The position numbers were made by a program, and so were the translations under genes. The notes under the pieces are model-generated. The model did no database searches. It saw only the letters and a list, made by a program, of their open reading frames with translations, and had not been told where the DNA came from. Below, one piece after another: positions 14,401 through 27,105 of a stretch of DNA of 64,000 nucleotides. Source of the DNA: Oxyruncus cristatus (taxonomy: Eukaryota; Chordata; Aves; Passeriformes; Cotingidae); contig VXAY01002873.1 of NCBI GenBank assembly GCA_013399855.1, forward strand, positions 695,643 through 759,642, given 5' to 3'. Position 1 is the stretch's first letter; the number at the start of each line of letters is the position of its first letter.

Positions 14401-16228
14401 GGCTCAGCTGGCCATGGCAAAGGCACCCATGGGACTTTGGGGTGCCCTGGTGTGGCCCCCATCTGCACCAGATCTCGTTGGTTTGGGGGTGCAGAGCACA
14501 GAGAGAGCTCACCCTGCACAGCCAAACTCCCAGGGAATTAACAACGAGGAGGAGAAGTTCCTGCCCTGAAAATATTTAGGAGATTAGGTTGCGGTAAAGA
14601 CAACCAAGGAAATATTTAGGAAATCCCTCAGAAATCATGTTGCATTCATCCCCGTTACCCATGGAAAAGCCCAACACACAGGGTCTGTGTGCCCTCACTG
14701 GGTGGTCCCGAGTTTCCTGAGCACAGACTGTCAGATATTCATTATAAAGTGTGTGTTGGAGAGGTCGGTGACAAACCACCTTCCTGCCCGTAGATCCTTC
14801 CATAAGGTGTTCCTGAGGGAGCAGTGGGATGGGGAGCTCCCAGGGGCAGCTCTCACCTGGCCACAGGTCATTGAAATACAGACATTAAGGGGATCTACCC
14901 TTTCCTAAAGCCTAGAATAACGCTCGAGTTTAACCTTCTAGAGTTCAGCAGTCCCCAGCTTGTGCCTTAGTATCCAAGAGTGAGATCTTACAACGTTTTT
15001 CCTTTGGTGCTGCAATTTCCACACCCCCAGCATTTATTGTAAGTTATCTCAGGCATTCACTGTGTTCAGTTTATGTTCATCTCCATCTATTTTTAACAAA
15101 AAATAAACTCAAATGCACATTAGAGCAGTACAGTATTCCTCTAGAGGATCATAAGAGTGCGTGATCACGTCTTTTCCTGGCACTTAGTCCATCTGTTTAT
15201 GAATTATTTTGTTATACTGAGTACACAGTTGATAGTTTAATGGCTGGAAGTGATTGTTCTCGAAATATGGACGGAGTTGTCATGGAAATACATTGCTAGG
15301 AAGATTAAGGCATGCTTAAATTAAGGCATTCATTGAATTCTCAGTTATTTTAGCTGTTCTTTCCTTGCCATGTTTGGAGAACATCCTATCTAGTGCAAGG
15401 CTCCAAGACATCTTGCTGGATTCCCCATCAAGCAGTGAATTAAGCCACCAATTCGCCATCCCTTGGCTCAGGCCAGTCCCACGGAGCAGCAGAGGGGCAG
15501 CGATTGGCCTCCAGCACTGCCTGTTTTCCAATACCAGGAATTCCTTCCAGCCCCTTTGAACTAAATTCTGAACAGACTCCCACCAACAGAGCATTTGGCT
15601 CCAAGATGCACACAGGAAGGTTTTCAAAAGCACAGAAAAGTTCGGACAACAGTGAGAGCTGGTTTTCCAGAAGCTGAATTTTACGGGTTCTAAAAGCACT
15701 GATGGTGATAGATGGGGCACGAGGAGAGTTTCACAAAAAGCACTGACAGTGTCACCCTGGGGTTGCCTCCCACATGGCCCATGCAGCAATTTGTGCAGAG
15801 AAAGGCACCACAGTAAATCCTATCGGAAACTCGGATAAAGATTTTGACAGAGTATGTCCGTACATCTGAAAGACCACAGCATTTCTGGCTTGTCCTGAGA
15901 GAGCTCAGCTGACACCAGTTAAATCTCTGGTCATCTATGACCTGCCACTGGGGATATTTTCATGCAGCCTCACTGACAGAGTGAGTGGGATGGGAGAAGC
16001 ATAATTTCCCCCAGAGGAGTCACCCTTAACCAGCCCACTCCAATATTCTTGGTAGATTTAGTCTGTGTCTCTCCATCTATGCACAGTGAAAAAGAGTATG
16101 TACCAAATCCTTATTTTTGAGCAAATTTCTGGGGGAAAAGAGCATTACTGGCAGGTCCATGCAGGGTCTCAAATCCATGCTGGCATTTGAAACATGAGCA
16201 AAAAGAAACCTTCAGACATTGAAGCTCA

Positions 16229-16315
16229 AGGAAAAAAAAAAACCAAAACAACAAAACCAAACAAAAACAAACAAGCCAAAAATACAACAAAAACCACAAC
16301 CCAAAACAAAATAAA
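16229..16315. repeat. A-rich CAAAA low-complexity tract
   Basis: Runs of AAAAC and CAAAA units over about 85 bases with no flanking element recognised. It could be the tail of an old processed insertion, but no parent sequence is visible beside it. Confidence 0.8.
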
Positions 16316-19300
16316 AGGGCAGTCTATGAACATGTGGGAATACAATTTGCAGACTTGCTAAGTGAAACAGAAGCCCTATATTTATCTCTGAACATCCTAT
16401 TGCTGTGGACAAAGGAAATCCACGGCAATAAGAGTTAGCAAAGAAAATAGTTTGTCATCAAATCTACTGACAAGGATTAACAGCCACTCATTGCAACTGC
16501 AGTCAACACCTTTCTTGTAAATCCAGGAGATAAATATTCCATGCCCTGTACGTGATCTGCAGCCTGCAGCGAAGATGACCCCAAGTACATCCCAAGCACA
16601 TGGGAAAAGGATCAAAACAAAAAGCACGTGATGGTTCTTAGCAGCAACGACATTATCCGTGGAAGGGACAAACACACGTGGCCTTCAGATCCCTGTAAAA
16701 CAATACCAGGGCTGCAGCAGGGCTGGAACTGGGAAAAGCAGATGCTGCCCAAAGCAGGATCTGCTCGAGAGGTTTAACATGCACAACACACAGCAGGAAA
16801 TCTGAGCACTTTCGTGTGAGGGGAGAAGGAAAGACTGGAGAGGTGAAATTCAGCCCAGGACCCCTGAGTTCACTCAGTCTGGTTGAGTTTGCCCACGTGT
16901 TCAGCTTCTTGTGGAGACTGGAGCCAGCTACAGAAACTAGGCCTGGCTTAAGGTCAGGAGCTACTGGTGAACACAGAATCTGAGTCCTGCAGTCTTTCTT
17001 CCTGGAGACACTGTTATCCACAGCAAGGAGCAGAACATTTCAGCTGGTGCTCTGGGGTATTAAAAACTCACCCAAAGCACAAGGGTCCCAGAGGCACATT
17101 CCCTCCAGCCACATGTTTTTGACTCCTCCAACGATGAATTCAGTTTAACCCCCAAACCAAGAACTGTTAATGCAAATGTAAGAAAACCATCTCTTTTAGT
17201 AGGTGCCAAATGTATTATCTTGGCCAGAGACTCCAATTAGCTTTGGGCCAGTTTAACAGACTAGATGATTTACTGAAGCCCCTTTCACAGTGTTTGCCAT
17301 AGTTTTTTAAACCAATTACAACATGTAAGGAGTTCTAAAAGCATCCAAGGGCAATGTTGGCCTCCTCATGCAGTACAAACCTGTGCAGACTGCATGGAAG
17401 TTGCCAGAATTGCTTCTGACAAGTACAATAACTTAATTCTTTCAGTTACTCCTCACTCACAGTAACAGACATGGAAAATTTAAGCCATGTTTGCAGCTGA
17501 TTTAGAGCTGACACTTACAACTCAACCACGAAAAGATGGCAGACAAATCTCATCAGGTAAAAATGGACAAATACTGGTGGTGTCCATGTGGGCTGAGTAT
17601 CTCCAGAGGAATTCTCTCCTTGAACGGTCCTGGCGGAAGGTGTGGAGCTTCCTGTGCGTGTGTGCAGTTGGGAATTCTCTGGTTTCCATGTTCACAGCTT
17701 ACAGACGGGAGAGAAAGGAACCTCCACACTCAGCTACAGCTGCCTACGGGAATAGGGAAGATCAGGTCACCACAGTTCAGGTTCTCCACTCTTTTCCCAC
17801 ACTGGGACATTTGCAGTGAAGCTCCAAGAAGGTGGTAAAGACCAAAGCTTTTCCTCCTCTGCCACTGCCAAGCACAACAAGGCGATGCTGAGTCCCCACA
17901 GGGAGGTGCAGACCTGCTGCATCCACAGCCCTCACCACTGCAGCACTCCTGGCCTTCATGGGGCTCCTTTGGGATCTTGCAGAGGAACTGCTCAGCCACG
18001 TGAAGGGGGTCAGGGCAACAGCAAAGCTCGGGCCAGCAGTGACATGGAAACAGCTGGGTCCTGTGTCAGGGAGGTGGCCACAGCTCTGGTGTTGCTGTTG
18101 GCCACCTGCCCTGCCCGGGGCATCCCAAGGGTGTGCAGGAAGTGCAGGAGCTGCAGCTGCCCCAGGTTTGGGATGTAAAGGAGCCTGGCAGAGTGAAGGA
18201 AAAGCAGCTCGTGCCTTGAGGCTGCTCTTTCCCTTCCTTTCTAAACAACAAACAACTCACCCCAAAAGCTTATTAAGAGTGTAGGGCTGAGACCTTCTCT
18301 ACAAGGGTTTTTAAGAGAATCTTGTGCATTTTTAGAGGGTTATCTAAGGGGGAGTTATCCCGTGAGCATCACGTGAGGCTGAAACTCCCCAGCTCACCGG
18401 GAGCCACAGCCATGGCTCGCAGGCAGCCCAGCCCTGGCACTGGCACACGAGCTGCCAGCCAGGGAAACATGCAAAGCAGCCACTTGAAAAACAAAATTCC
18501 CCACTTTTCTCGTGCATGTGGAATGAGCATGATTTATCTGGGAAGGAATTTGCCCTCAGTGTTGATCTCCTTAAAAGAGACTGTAACTAAAATAGCTGCA
18601 GGCTGCTCAAAAATTAACCAGTTGTCGTGTGCAGTGGCTTTCCCATTATTTCCCCTCATCCCAAAGCCAGACTCTTATCCCGGTATCCATGTGAGTATGT
18701 CCTTAGCCCCCGTCCCACAGCAGAGATGGGTGTCCCTGTGGGATGATGGCTGATTCTGCAGAGGAGCTGGAGCACTGCTGGGGCAGGAGAACCATTCCCA
18801 GCCTGGCCTGGGCAGAGAGCTTCCCAAAAGTGGGAGACTTATTTGAGGCCAACTGACACGAATTGCTCACCCAGACAAACAATCAGGATCGCAAGTATCC
18901 GGAAGCAGGATTAGAATCACAATTTGTTGGCACAGACGTTATTGGCTTAATATTGTTTGCGAAACCTGCAATGAATTGATTGGGGGGAAGGAGGGAAATC
19001 AGCCATCCACCAAAAAAATCTCCCAAACAAAACAGTCTGTCCTTTGTAGGTTCGTATGCAAACTCTCCCACACAGCCTGGGACCAAGTTTTGGACCGAGG
19101 CCTCAGCTTGGCTTTCACTTACTGGCCAAAAACAACGGAGCGGATTTGGGGTGGAGGCAGGGCCGGGCCACGCCAGGGAGGTTGTCATCTCCCTGTGCTG
19201 GCTGTTCCCTGCCTGCATCCCAGCTGTGGCTGCCTTTGCAAGGAGGAGGGAGAGGAATCCACTTTACAGACCTCCTCGCTCCTGGAGGGAGGGTGGGATT

Positions 19301-22241
19301 TAACCCCTGACACCCACAGCTGTGTGTCACCGAGAGGTGGTACCAAACCAGATGCCTACAGCCACGGGGCACACCCTGGGCACGGGAGCTGCTGAATGCC
19401 CGGGGAAGCTCCAAACAATTGGATGCTGTCCCACACTTAGACACCATCAGGATGTTTGTCCCAGTATCATAAGGATGATGAGGTACCGTGTGATGTAACA
19501 GAGGGTTTATCAAGTCTTTTTACTCAGGCTGTTATTCACAAAAATCCTCGTTTTGGTCTTTTGTCTAGAAAAAGCAAGAGGCCACTAAAGGGTTTAATGA
19601 CTCTTTAAAGGCGTCACTACAAACACTGCCAGATTAACCTGCCAGAACAGCATTATTGAGCTCCTGGAAATTCTTTGCAAGGAAACATGGGTTTAGTGCA
19701 CCTCACTGAACTCCTCTTATTCAGAGGGATCAGCAGGTGTACTTCTGTGAAGCACTCGAGATGCTAATGGAGACAGTGTGCAGTCACACAGCCTGTGCCT
19801 GCTGGAACTGGAGTCACACAGTCAGAAAGAAAAACACTCTTTCTTTTCTCTCCAGAGCCCTCCAGAGGCAAAGGGGTTTTTTCAGTCTCTCTTCCATTAT
19901 CCAGCATTTTTATTCCTCTCCACTGCTTTGACCAGGATTCATCCCCACCTCGCTGTGCACTTCACCACAGCTCAGATTCCAGCAAACTTCCCTTGATGGA
20001 CCAACGCCTAAATACAGAGGCACTTATTTCTGTACTACTCTTGTAGTGTCAAAGTAAATACTAAGTGAGTTTCTGGAGCACAGCTCAAATATCTGCCCTA
20101 ACCAGCTGATTATTGCTCTTGCAGCAAAGCAGCACAGACTGGCTCGATTGAACAAATGTCCACAGGAACAAAACCGGGCCGATATCCTGGGTGAGACAGG
20201 ACAGATCTGTGTGTGAGGCATGGAGCAGGAGACCTGACTGCATCCCAAAACATGCCAGAGGCATCCCTGTGTCCATCTGACCCATGCTCTGCTCTTGGTT
20301 TGTGACCAGGCTGCGACCCTGAAAGCCCTCCCTGCCCTGCTCGCTCCCCTGGGGAACTGCTTTGACACCTCACCTGAAACATCACCACACCATTTCTGCA
20401 GCTGCCCCAGATTGTTGCAGTTCCCATGACCCCAGCACAGCCTCCCCCAGTTTTCTTCCTGCAGACCCAGCTTCTCACGAGGTGCAGTCCCTGTCACCCC
20501 CACACTCACAGTCAGTGCTCCAGGTTGAATTCCTATTTTTTTTGCATGAAGAAAGTGAAACTGCATCTTGCAATTCCCAAGGAAGCACCAGGGCTACCAA
20601 ACTGCTGACACTTATTTGTGAACACGTCATTTTACCCCACAGATAAAGGCACACAGGCAAATAATTGAAGATTCACCAAAGCAGAGAACAGAATGCTATA
20701 GCACACTTATCCCAGCCTCAGGCAGAGTGGAACAATTCTGGTCTTTGCTTCCAAAACTGCTCCATCTGATGGCGAATTGATGTAAAGCACATCCATAACC
20801 CTAGAAGTGCCCAGAAGCTGGCCCTTTGCTCTCATCTTCCACCCCAAACGCCAGTTCACAGCACGGTGCCAACGCCGACAGCCAGCAGTTCGAACACCAA
20901 GATGCTCTTAACACAGAGGCTCAAGTGCTTTGGAAGGGGATGTCATGAAACTGCCCAGCACAGCTACAGGGGGGAGGGACCCTCCAGAGCACTGGCCCCT
21001 GTCCAACAGCCCCAGGGCAGCAGCCTGGCCCCTGTGTGAGGACTCCCCTCCTCGCCAAGGCTGGCAGTGCTCCCAGCTGCAGCCTGACCCCACCAGAGAC
21101 GATGTGAGTGATGCAGACAGCAGTGCCATCCCCAGCTTTAGCCAGAGGGACATCCTCTGCTCCTGGGAACGTAACAACAAGGGAAGGGTGACAGGAGCGC
21201 AGGAAACACATCTTTGTTGCTTGACTTTGAGCTCCCCAGGGAAAACAGCCCTGGGGCCCTCTCCCAGCTGGCCAGTGCTCACTCTCCCACTTGCTGCTGG
21301 TGCCAAGTGCGTGGCTGTGAAGAGCAGGATTGCAAGCAGAGCCTTGCTGCTGGCCTGGGTCATCCTGGCAGGAGACAGTTGGAAGAGACAAAAAGGGATA
21401 AAAATTATTCTGCTATTTCCCACAACGGAACTCCAGACTGTGCTAACGGGAGAGGAGAACACCTTCTGTAAGCAGAGCAGTTTGAAGCAACAACACTGTT
21501 TCCCTTGTTTCATCAGACCTTCCTGTTTGACACCGGAGAGGACAATCCTTCCTGCCAGCCCATATCTGCGTTACTCCATATCCATGTTCCTTTTTTCCCC
21601 CACTTATTTGCATTCCCAGGTATTTCATTTCCCAGTGCAACCAGCAGCTGATGGGCACGAACTGCCCAGCCCCTCTCTGCCCTCTGCTTCCCTCCGTGCT
21701 CTGGCTTTTCTGGAAACAATGTTGGATTGCTCCTGCTTACTAAACCAGTCCCGGTTTTTACAGCACCATTTAAACTACTTCCTCAGGAAATTTCACAGGC
21801 ACACCGGCAGGCATTGATTTCAGGCAGAAAATATCCCAGCAGGAAACTTAAAAAGGAAAGATGTGCTGTAATTATATCTCTCCTGGGCTCACAAGGCGGA
21901 GGAAGGAGAGATGTAAACTAACACATGCACTGAAGCTGTAAGGTGCAGCAATGCTGTAATTAATACAATCAAAGCACATTTCAGAGCATTTTTCTTGCAA
22001 TCAGAGTTTTGCAGCCCAAGAGCACAGCCTTCCACTGGGTCCCACACATGATCCCAGCGGCGCCAATGCTGAATGGCCCAGACCATCTCCTCTTATGGCT
22101 CCACAAAGCAGTCAGACAGGCACAAACAGATACCTGCGACAGCTTCTGGCTCACAGAAAGGGGGAAGATGCAAGCCCAGGTTTTCAGCCAGTTTCTAGGA
22201 ACAATAAATGCTTTAATAAAGAAAACTGCACAAAAACTGCA

Positions 22242-22303
22242 CCCCAACCAGCCGCACAAACAGCACCTGGTGTGTCACGTACCACCAGGGACGGGTGGCC
22301 CAG
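22242..22303 (+). repeat. 62-bp dispersed duplicate, copy 1
   Basis: Begins CCCCAACCAGCCGCACAAAC and ends GACGGGTGGCCCAG. It matches 25501-25562 at 59 of 62 bases by eye, and the flanks do not match. Confidence 0.95.
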
Positions 22304-22783
22304 AACGTGGATAAAGGCTCTGAGAAGCCTGAACCTACTTCACACTGTCACAACAACAGATATTAATCTCACACAGCTTCTCTGAAACTGCCTTTTCCCA
22401 GCCAGTTTAGGACCTGCACGTGCATTATGCCCACATCCTAAATGAAAATTCGTCTGTGGTGTCTTTTTCCTTCAATGAATACACGATTTGCAAAGCATGG
22501 GTGGGTTTTAGGGTGATACTCATTTTCAAGTGAAATTCCCAGAGAGAGAAATGAGGGTTGGAATGCGTGTGGGAACTGGATTCACAGCTGCTTTTGTTTC
22601 AATTAAATTCATTTCAGGGTTCTTCTCTGAAAGGAGAACCCAACTAATCAAAAGGGACATCCTTCTCTTCCAGTGTCCCAAAACCACCCCATCATGTTGG
22701 AGTGGAAAGCCCAGAGCCAGACAGGATCACTTAAAGTTTAGTGAGGGATTAACCCTTTCAGCCAGGATCAGTGATGATGAGAT

Positions 22784-22816
22784 TGTGACTACAGACCACG
22801 TTGGGCTGTAGTCACA
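22784..22816. repeat. 33-nt near-perfect hairpin
   Basis: Arms TGTGACTACAG (22784-22794) and CTGTAGTCACA (22806-22816) are exact complements. Inside, after one A-G mismatch, CCA pairs with TGG across a CGT loop. The pairing does not extend outward, so it is short for a microRNA precursor. Confidence 0.85.
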
Positions 22817-23399
22817 GTGGGCTGCCAGTGAGCACCAGGAGCCACTGAACAAGAACTGCTTTCACTTTTAATATTCCTGAACTTGCACAAGCTGCCCTGC
22901 AAAGCCAGCCCTTCTCCAGAGCAGCAAACCCAATATCTTCACCCAAGGGATGAATATTGATGAGGATTTTGCTGGGGTTTGACTATGTTATTAAAAAAAA
23001 AAAAAAATTAAATAAAAAATTACTATGTAATTCTTGCATCTGAAAATTCATCAAGTAGAAACTTGATTTTTTTTTTTCCCCCTGAACCTGATTTTGAAAA
23101 ATCCCTGTCATTTATATTTGTGACGCAAAAATGTCACATTTATTTGTAACAGGGCAAAGCACGCTTATTATTTTACATCTCTCCTCGGAGCAGATTTGCC
23201 TCTTGTAATTTGCAGGGAAGAAGAAAAAAAAAAAAAAATCTTAGTATTGGCACGAGCAGGAAATTCAGGGATGACTTTATCACAGCGTTTTATAGACCTG
23301 CTCTGGGGGCAGGGCACTCCTGGAGACACTCCGTTCTCTCCTGGTGACTTGTTCCACTTTCCTCGCTCCAGAGCTAAAGAAGAAGTGAAGCTTTGATTT

Positions 23400-24620
23400 G
23401 CAGGCTGCGTTTTGCGTTGTTCCAGCACAGCTATTTATACTCCCGGGAACAATAGCTGACCTTGGCCCAGTGCGAGCACTTGTACCCTGTGCCTGCATTG
23501 TCCCGCAGCATTCCCACCCCGCTCCTGCGCCGCCTTCCCTCCCCAAGGCTGCCAAGCCCTTGGATGCAGGGTGGGGACATCACAGGAATCAGAAACAAAG
23601 CCGGGCAAGCCACAACACTCGAGGCTCGACCGGCAGCATGTCCAAAGCCGGCGAGAGGTGATTTCTCCCGGGGAAAAGCTCCCCTGCTGACCTCTGCCAT
23701 GGGACCGTTTCTGTGCCATCAGCTACTGCTTGTTCGAAGTGTAAACCGAACTTCTCCCCGGTGGTTTTCTTCCCGGCAAACAAGCCAGGTGTTGTCCTGG
23801 TTTTCCTCCCGGGTTATTTTTTTGCAACAAGGAGACTGCCGTTGAGGGGAGGAGCGGCAAACCCCGCTGCCCTCACCCTGCGCTGTGCCCGTGCCCTGGT
23901 GCTGTGCTGCAAAGGAGGGAGATGCTGCCAGCCCGCCCCCCGCCCTGGGACAGAGCCTGGATCCTCACCGGGAGCTTCCCGGGCAGCCTGGCAGGGCACA
24001 CCGGGCACTTCCCGGCGTTTTGAAGTGCAGCCCAAGGAGCCGGGGAGGAAGGGTTGGTGAGCAGGGGCACGGAGGGCTGTCAGGGATCCACCCCGGAGCA
24101 GGGCTTTGTCCCGCTCGCTGTGGGGTCAGACGGACAAAGCTGCTGCTGTCCAGCCCTGCCCGTGGGGTTGGTCCAGGGACGCAGAGGTCCCTTCGCCGCT
24201 CTGGGCTGGCTGTGGAGAGAGATCCCCACCAGAGGGACCTCTTGCTCAGAGCTGGGGAAGCCGGGATGAGCCATCCTGCTGTGAGGGCTCCATCAATCCA
24301 TCCATCCATCAATCCATCCATCCATCCATCCCGCTGGGCGGGCTCCTGCCCGTGCCCAGGGTCCTGCTGGGGCTGAGCAGGGCTGGTCAGAGGCAGCTCG
24401 GGCTGTCTTGTCCTGCTTCTCCCTGGGTCAAACCTGCGTTCAGCTCTTCGGGGGCAGAGGCCGGGGGGTGCTGGCGCAGGGGTGAGAGGCTCCTGCAGGC
24501 AGCACCTCATCTCCTGCAGGCACGGGGGAGGGGGATGGAGGGCAGCCCCGCCTTGGCTGTGCCCCCTAAGCACGAAGCCATCACAGCTCCCGTGAAATCT
24601 GGCTGTTCACTCAAGTCAAA
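23400..24620. promoter_or_regulatory. GC/CpG-rich island, possible regulatory element or unannotated promoter
   Basis: GC-rich sequence about 1.2 kb long within an AT-richer region. The left edge has CTATTTATAC (MEF2-like with one mismatch, 23431-23440), ACAATAG (SOX-like, 23449-23455) and TGACCTTGG (reverse of the NR5A/ERR half-site CCAAGGTCA, 23457-23465). Overlapping long open frames on both strands reflect base composition, and none has a recognisable product. Function is inferred only. Confidence 0.35.
24291..24331. repeat. CCAT tetranucleotide microsatellite
   Basis: About ten CCAT units interrupted by CAAT, inside the GC-rich island. Confidence 0.93.
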
Positions 24621-25500
24621 CTCGCACAGGGACATCCTCCTTGTTCCAGCAGCAGCTGCCACCGGTGCGTGAGAGGAGGGAGGTGCAGGAGGGATGAGGT
24701 GTTTTTGGCCTCAGGGCTCAGCAAAGCTGCTGAGGAGCCACCAAGTCCCCACTGCCAGGGCACGGGGACTGGAGCATGTTGGCAGCTTCTGCCCTTCCCC
24801 TTCTACTCCAAATCAAACCTTGCTGCAGGAGAGAAAGCACACTGCCCATCAGACAGACCAAGGTCCAAATCACTGGGAATCACCTTCCTTTTCTACCTAA
24901 TTTAGACCAGAAACTTCTATTTGCAGTTTGACTCCAAAGAGGGAGAGAACATTTCATCCCCAATAACATTTGTGTAGGGATTTAATTAAATTCTGATTTT
25001 GGGATTTCCCAACCACAGTGAAATTGAATCAGTACATTTGCATAAAGGTGTCGGAGAAACTGGATTCCCCATCTCCCATTAAAAAACACTTTCTTGTGGG
25101 ATCTCCCCATCCACACCTCGGAGGAGAGGTGGAGCACTCATCCATGCCCAGAGCCAGGGAGTCACACTCTATTTTAACCCCTCTGTGGGTAGATAGAAGG
25201 CTGCATGGACCAAGTGGACATCATCAGAGTGGCTATTTAAGGTTGAACCATTTCCTGCTCCCTCTCCTAATAGGATCCTCAGCTGGTGTGGGGCCCAGGG
25301 GCAGCAGGAACCTCTCAAGGAAGCAGCCCCAGCCACTCTGGTGGGACACTTGTTTTCCCTCTGCCATGAACCCGAGTTTAATTAAGCTCCCACAACAATT
25401 GGATTAGGGGTTAGACTGCGTCCCAAAATCCCCAGGAGAGCTGCAATCACAAGGAGAGGATAGGGAGCTGTGGTCTGTGCCAGCACACACCTGCAGCAAA

Positions 25501-25562
25501 CCCCAACCAGCCGCACAAACAGCACCCGGCGTGTCACGTAACACCAGGGACGGGTGGCCCAG
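25501..25562 (+). repeat. 62-bp dispersed duplicate, copy 2
   Basis: Same orientation as the copy at 22242-22303, 3.26 kb away, with three substitutions (two T/C and one C/A). Similarity stops sharply at both ends. Confidence 0.95.
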
Positions 25563-25859
25563 CAGCACCCACAGCCCCCCTTCCCCTGAGCCCGGGTTAC
25601 CAGAGCAGCCTCAGAGCAGCACTGCCGGGATGGGGGTTAATTGCTGATGATGTTTGCAGAAGAGGTTCAGGGGTGAGTAAACACACACAAACATTTATGA
25701 GGAGTCTGCGATTAATCCCCGTTTCCAGATGGCTTCCTTGGAAAAGCACTGGGATCATTGCTCTGTCAGGAGTAACACTTTAAAACCTTTCTCTGGAGCT
25801 GCTCGAAGCGCAGAGGTTTCCTTCCAGACCCGCATCCCCAGCACCACCTGAGGGTCAAT

Positions 25860-26075
25860 TTAGAGTAGATGCAAGGAAGATTTTTACAGTGAGGGTGGTA
25901 AAACACTGGAACTGGTTCTCCAGAGGACCACCGGTGGATGCCCCATCCCTGGAAACATTCCAGGCGAGGCTCTGAACAACCTGATCTAGGAAGTGTCCTT
26001 GCCTATTGCAGGGAGGTTGGACTGGATGACCTTTACAAGGTTTCCTCCAAGCCAACCCATTCTATTGTCTGTCAC
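25860..26075 (+). mobile_element. CR1 LINE 3' fragment
   Basis: Contains typical CR1 3' end phrases in order: TTTTACAGTGAGGGTGGT, GGATGCCCCATCCCTGGAAA, GAGGCTCTGAACAACCTGAT, GGTTGGACTGGATGACCTTT, CCAACCCATTCTATTG. The 5' end is truncated, as is usual for CR1. It is diverged and not coding. Confidence 0.9.
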
Positions 26076-26751
26076 TGCCTGTTCCAGCCTCTACCTCTCC
26101 TCCCTGGCACCACCCAGGTCCCTCTCCAGCCCCCCAGCTTTCACTCGGTGGCACACATGTGCAGATGCTGTTTTGATGGGTGGTCGAGCAACATCTCCCT
26201 GCAGCAACCTCCAGGCAGCACTGCACCAACATCTGCTTCAAACCCCATTTCCCCAGTGCCCCAGACGTGATTTCGTCACAAAGTCGTGTTTCAGCAGTCA
26301 CAGAAGCAGTGATGCTTTAAGGACTGGGTGCTGCCTCATCACACTGCTGCCTATTAATGCTCTGCAGGCTTGGAAGAAACAGTTCAACAATAACCAAAGA
26401 GCTACAAAGGGGAAAATATTCCCTATGGCCAAGTCAAACTCCCACTGAAATCCCTGTAAGTGTTTCCACCAGCTCCAGGGGGAATTGGGCCAGTCACTGT
26501 CCGGGAGACAACCTAAAAATGGATGATATTTCTGTGTGAGTCATCTGTACATACAGCCAAATTTAGCTCCTTTCTCTGGTGGGTCTCTTGTCTTGTCACT
26601 GCTGTTTATGTGAGGAGCTCTGTCCTTCTGTCACCTCAACACTTTAATGACCAGACACCTGGCATCATGCACAGAGTGGTGACTGTAGGCTGCAGAACAT
26701 GAGGCATCACCTCCTGACTTTCTGCTTGAACATGAATTCATTTGTTCCTTC

Positions 26752-27105
26752 ACAGAATCAGAGAATTGTTTGGGTTGGAAAAGACCTTTAAGAGCATCGA
26801 GTCCAACTGTCAACCCAGCACTGCCAAGTTCACCACTAAACCACGTCCCCAAGTGCCACATCCAGGCATCTGAAATCCCTGCAGGGATGGTGACCCCACC
26901 ATTGACCTGGGCAGCCTGTTCAATGCCTGATAACCCTCTCAGTGAAGACATTTTTCCTGATGTCCAGTCTAATCCTCCCCTGGCACAACTTGAAGCCATT
27001 TCCATTTGTCCTGCCCTTTGTTACCTGGGAGAAGAGACCAACCCCTCACCTGGCTCCATCCTCCTTTCAGGGAGTTGTAAAGAGTGACAAGGTGCCCCCT
27101 GATAT
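26752..27105 (-). mobile_element. CR1 LINE 3' fragment
   Basis: The plus strand reads the reverse of a CR1 end: CACAGAATCAGAGAATTG, GTTGGAAAAGACCTTTAAGA, ATCGAGTCCAACTGTCAACC, then the upstream CR1 body to about 27105 (AGAGTGACAAGGTGCCCCCT). About 350 bp. Confidence 0.9.

Larger units (their letters stand above)
2421..23399. other. Intergenic sequence without supported genes
   Basis: About 21 kb of mostly unique sequence. Open frames are short, overlap on both strands, and none shows a recognisable domain or splice-consistent exon set. Simple tracts include poly-T at about 8288-8304 and 13983-14004, A/CAAA-rich sequence at about 16229-16315, and poly-A at about 22992-23007. I recognised no CR1 piece here. 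AT-rich blocks near 13.5-14.2 kb, 15.0-15.35 kb and 18.85-19.0 kb look like possible conserved non-coding elements, but this cannot be tested from one sequence. Confidence 0.7.

Noticed and set aside
20908..21817. Overlapping long open frames on both strands (201 and 295 codons)
   Set aside because: Composition-driven in a GC-rich stretch. Neither product resembles a known protein, and both strands cannot reasonably be coding.
22784..22816. microRNA gene
   Set aside because: The pairing ends after 33 nt and does not form the ~60-80-nt stem expected of a precursor.
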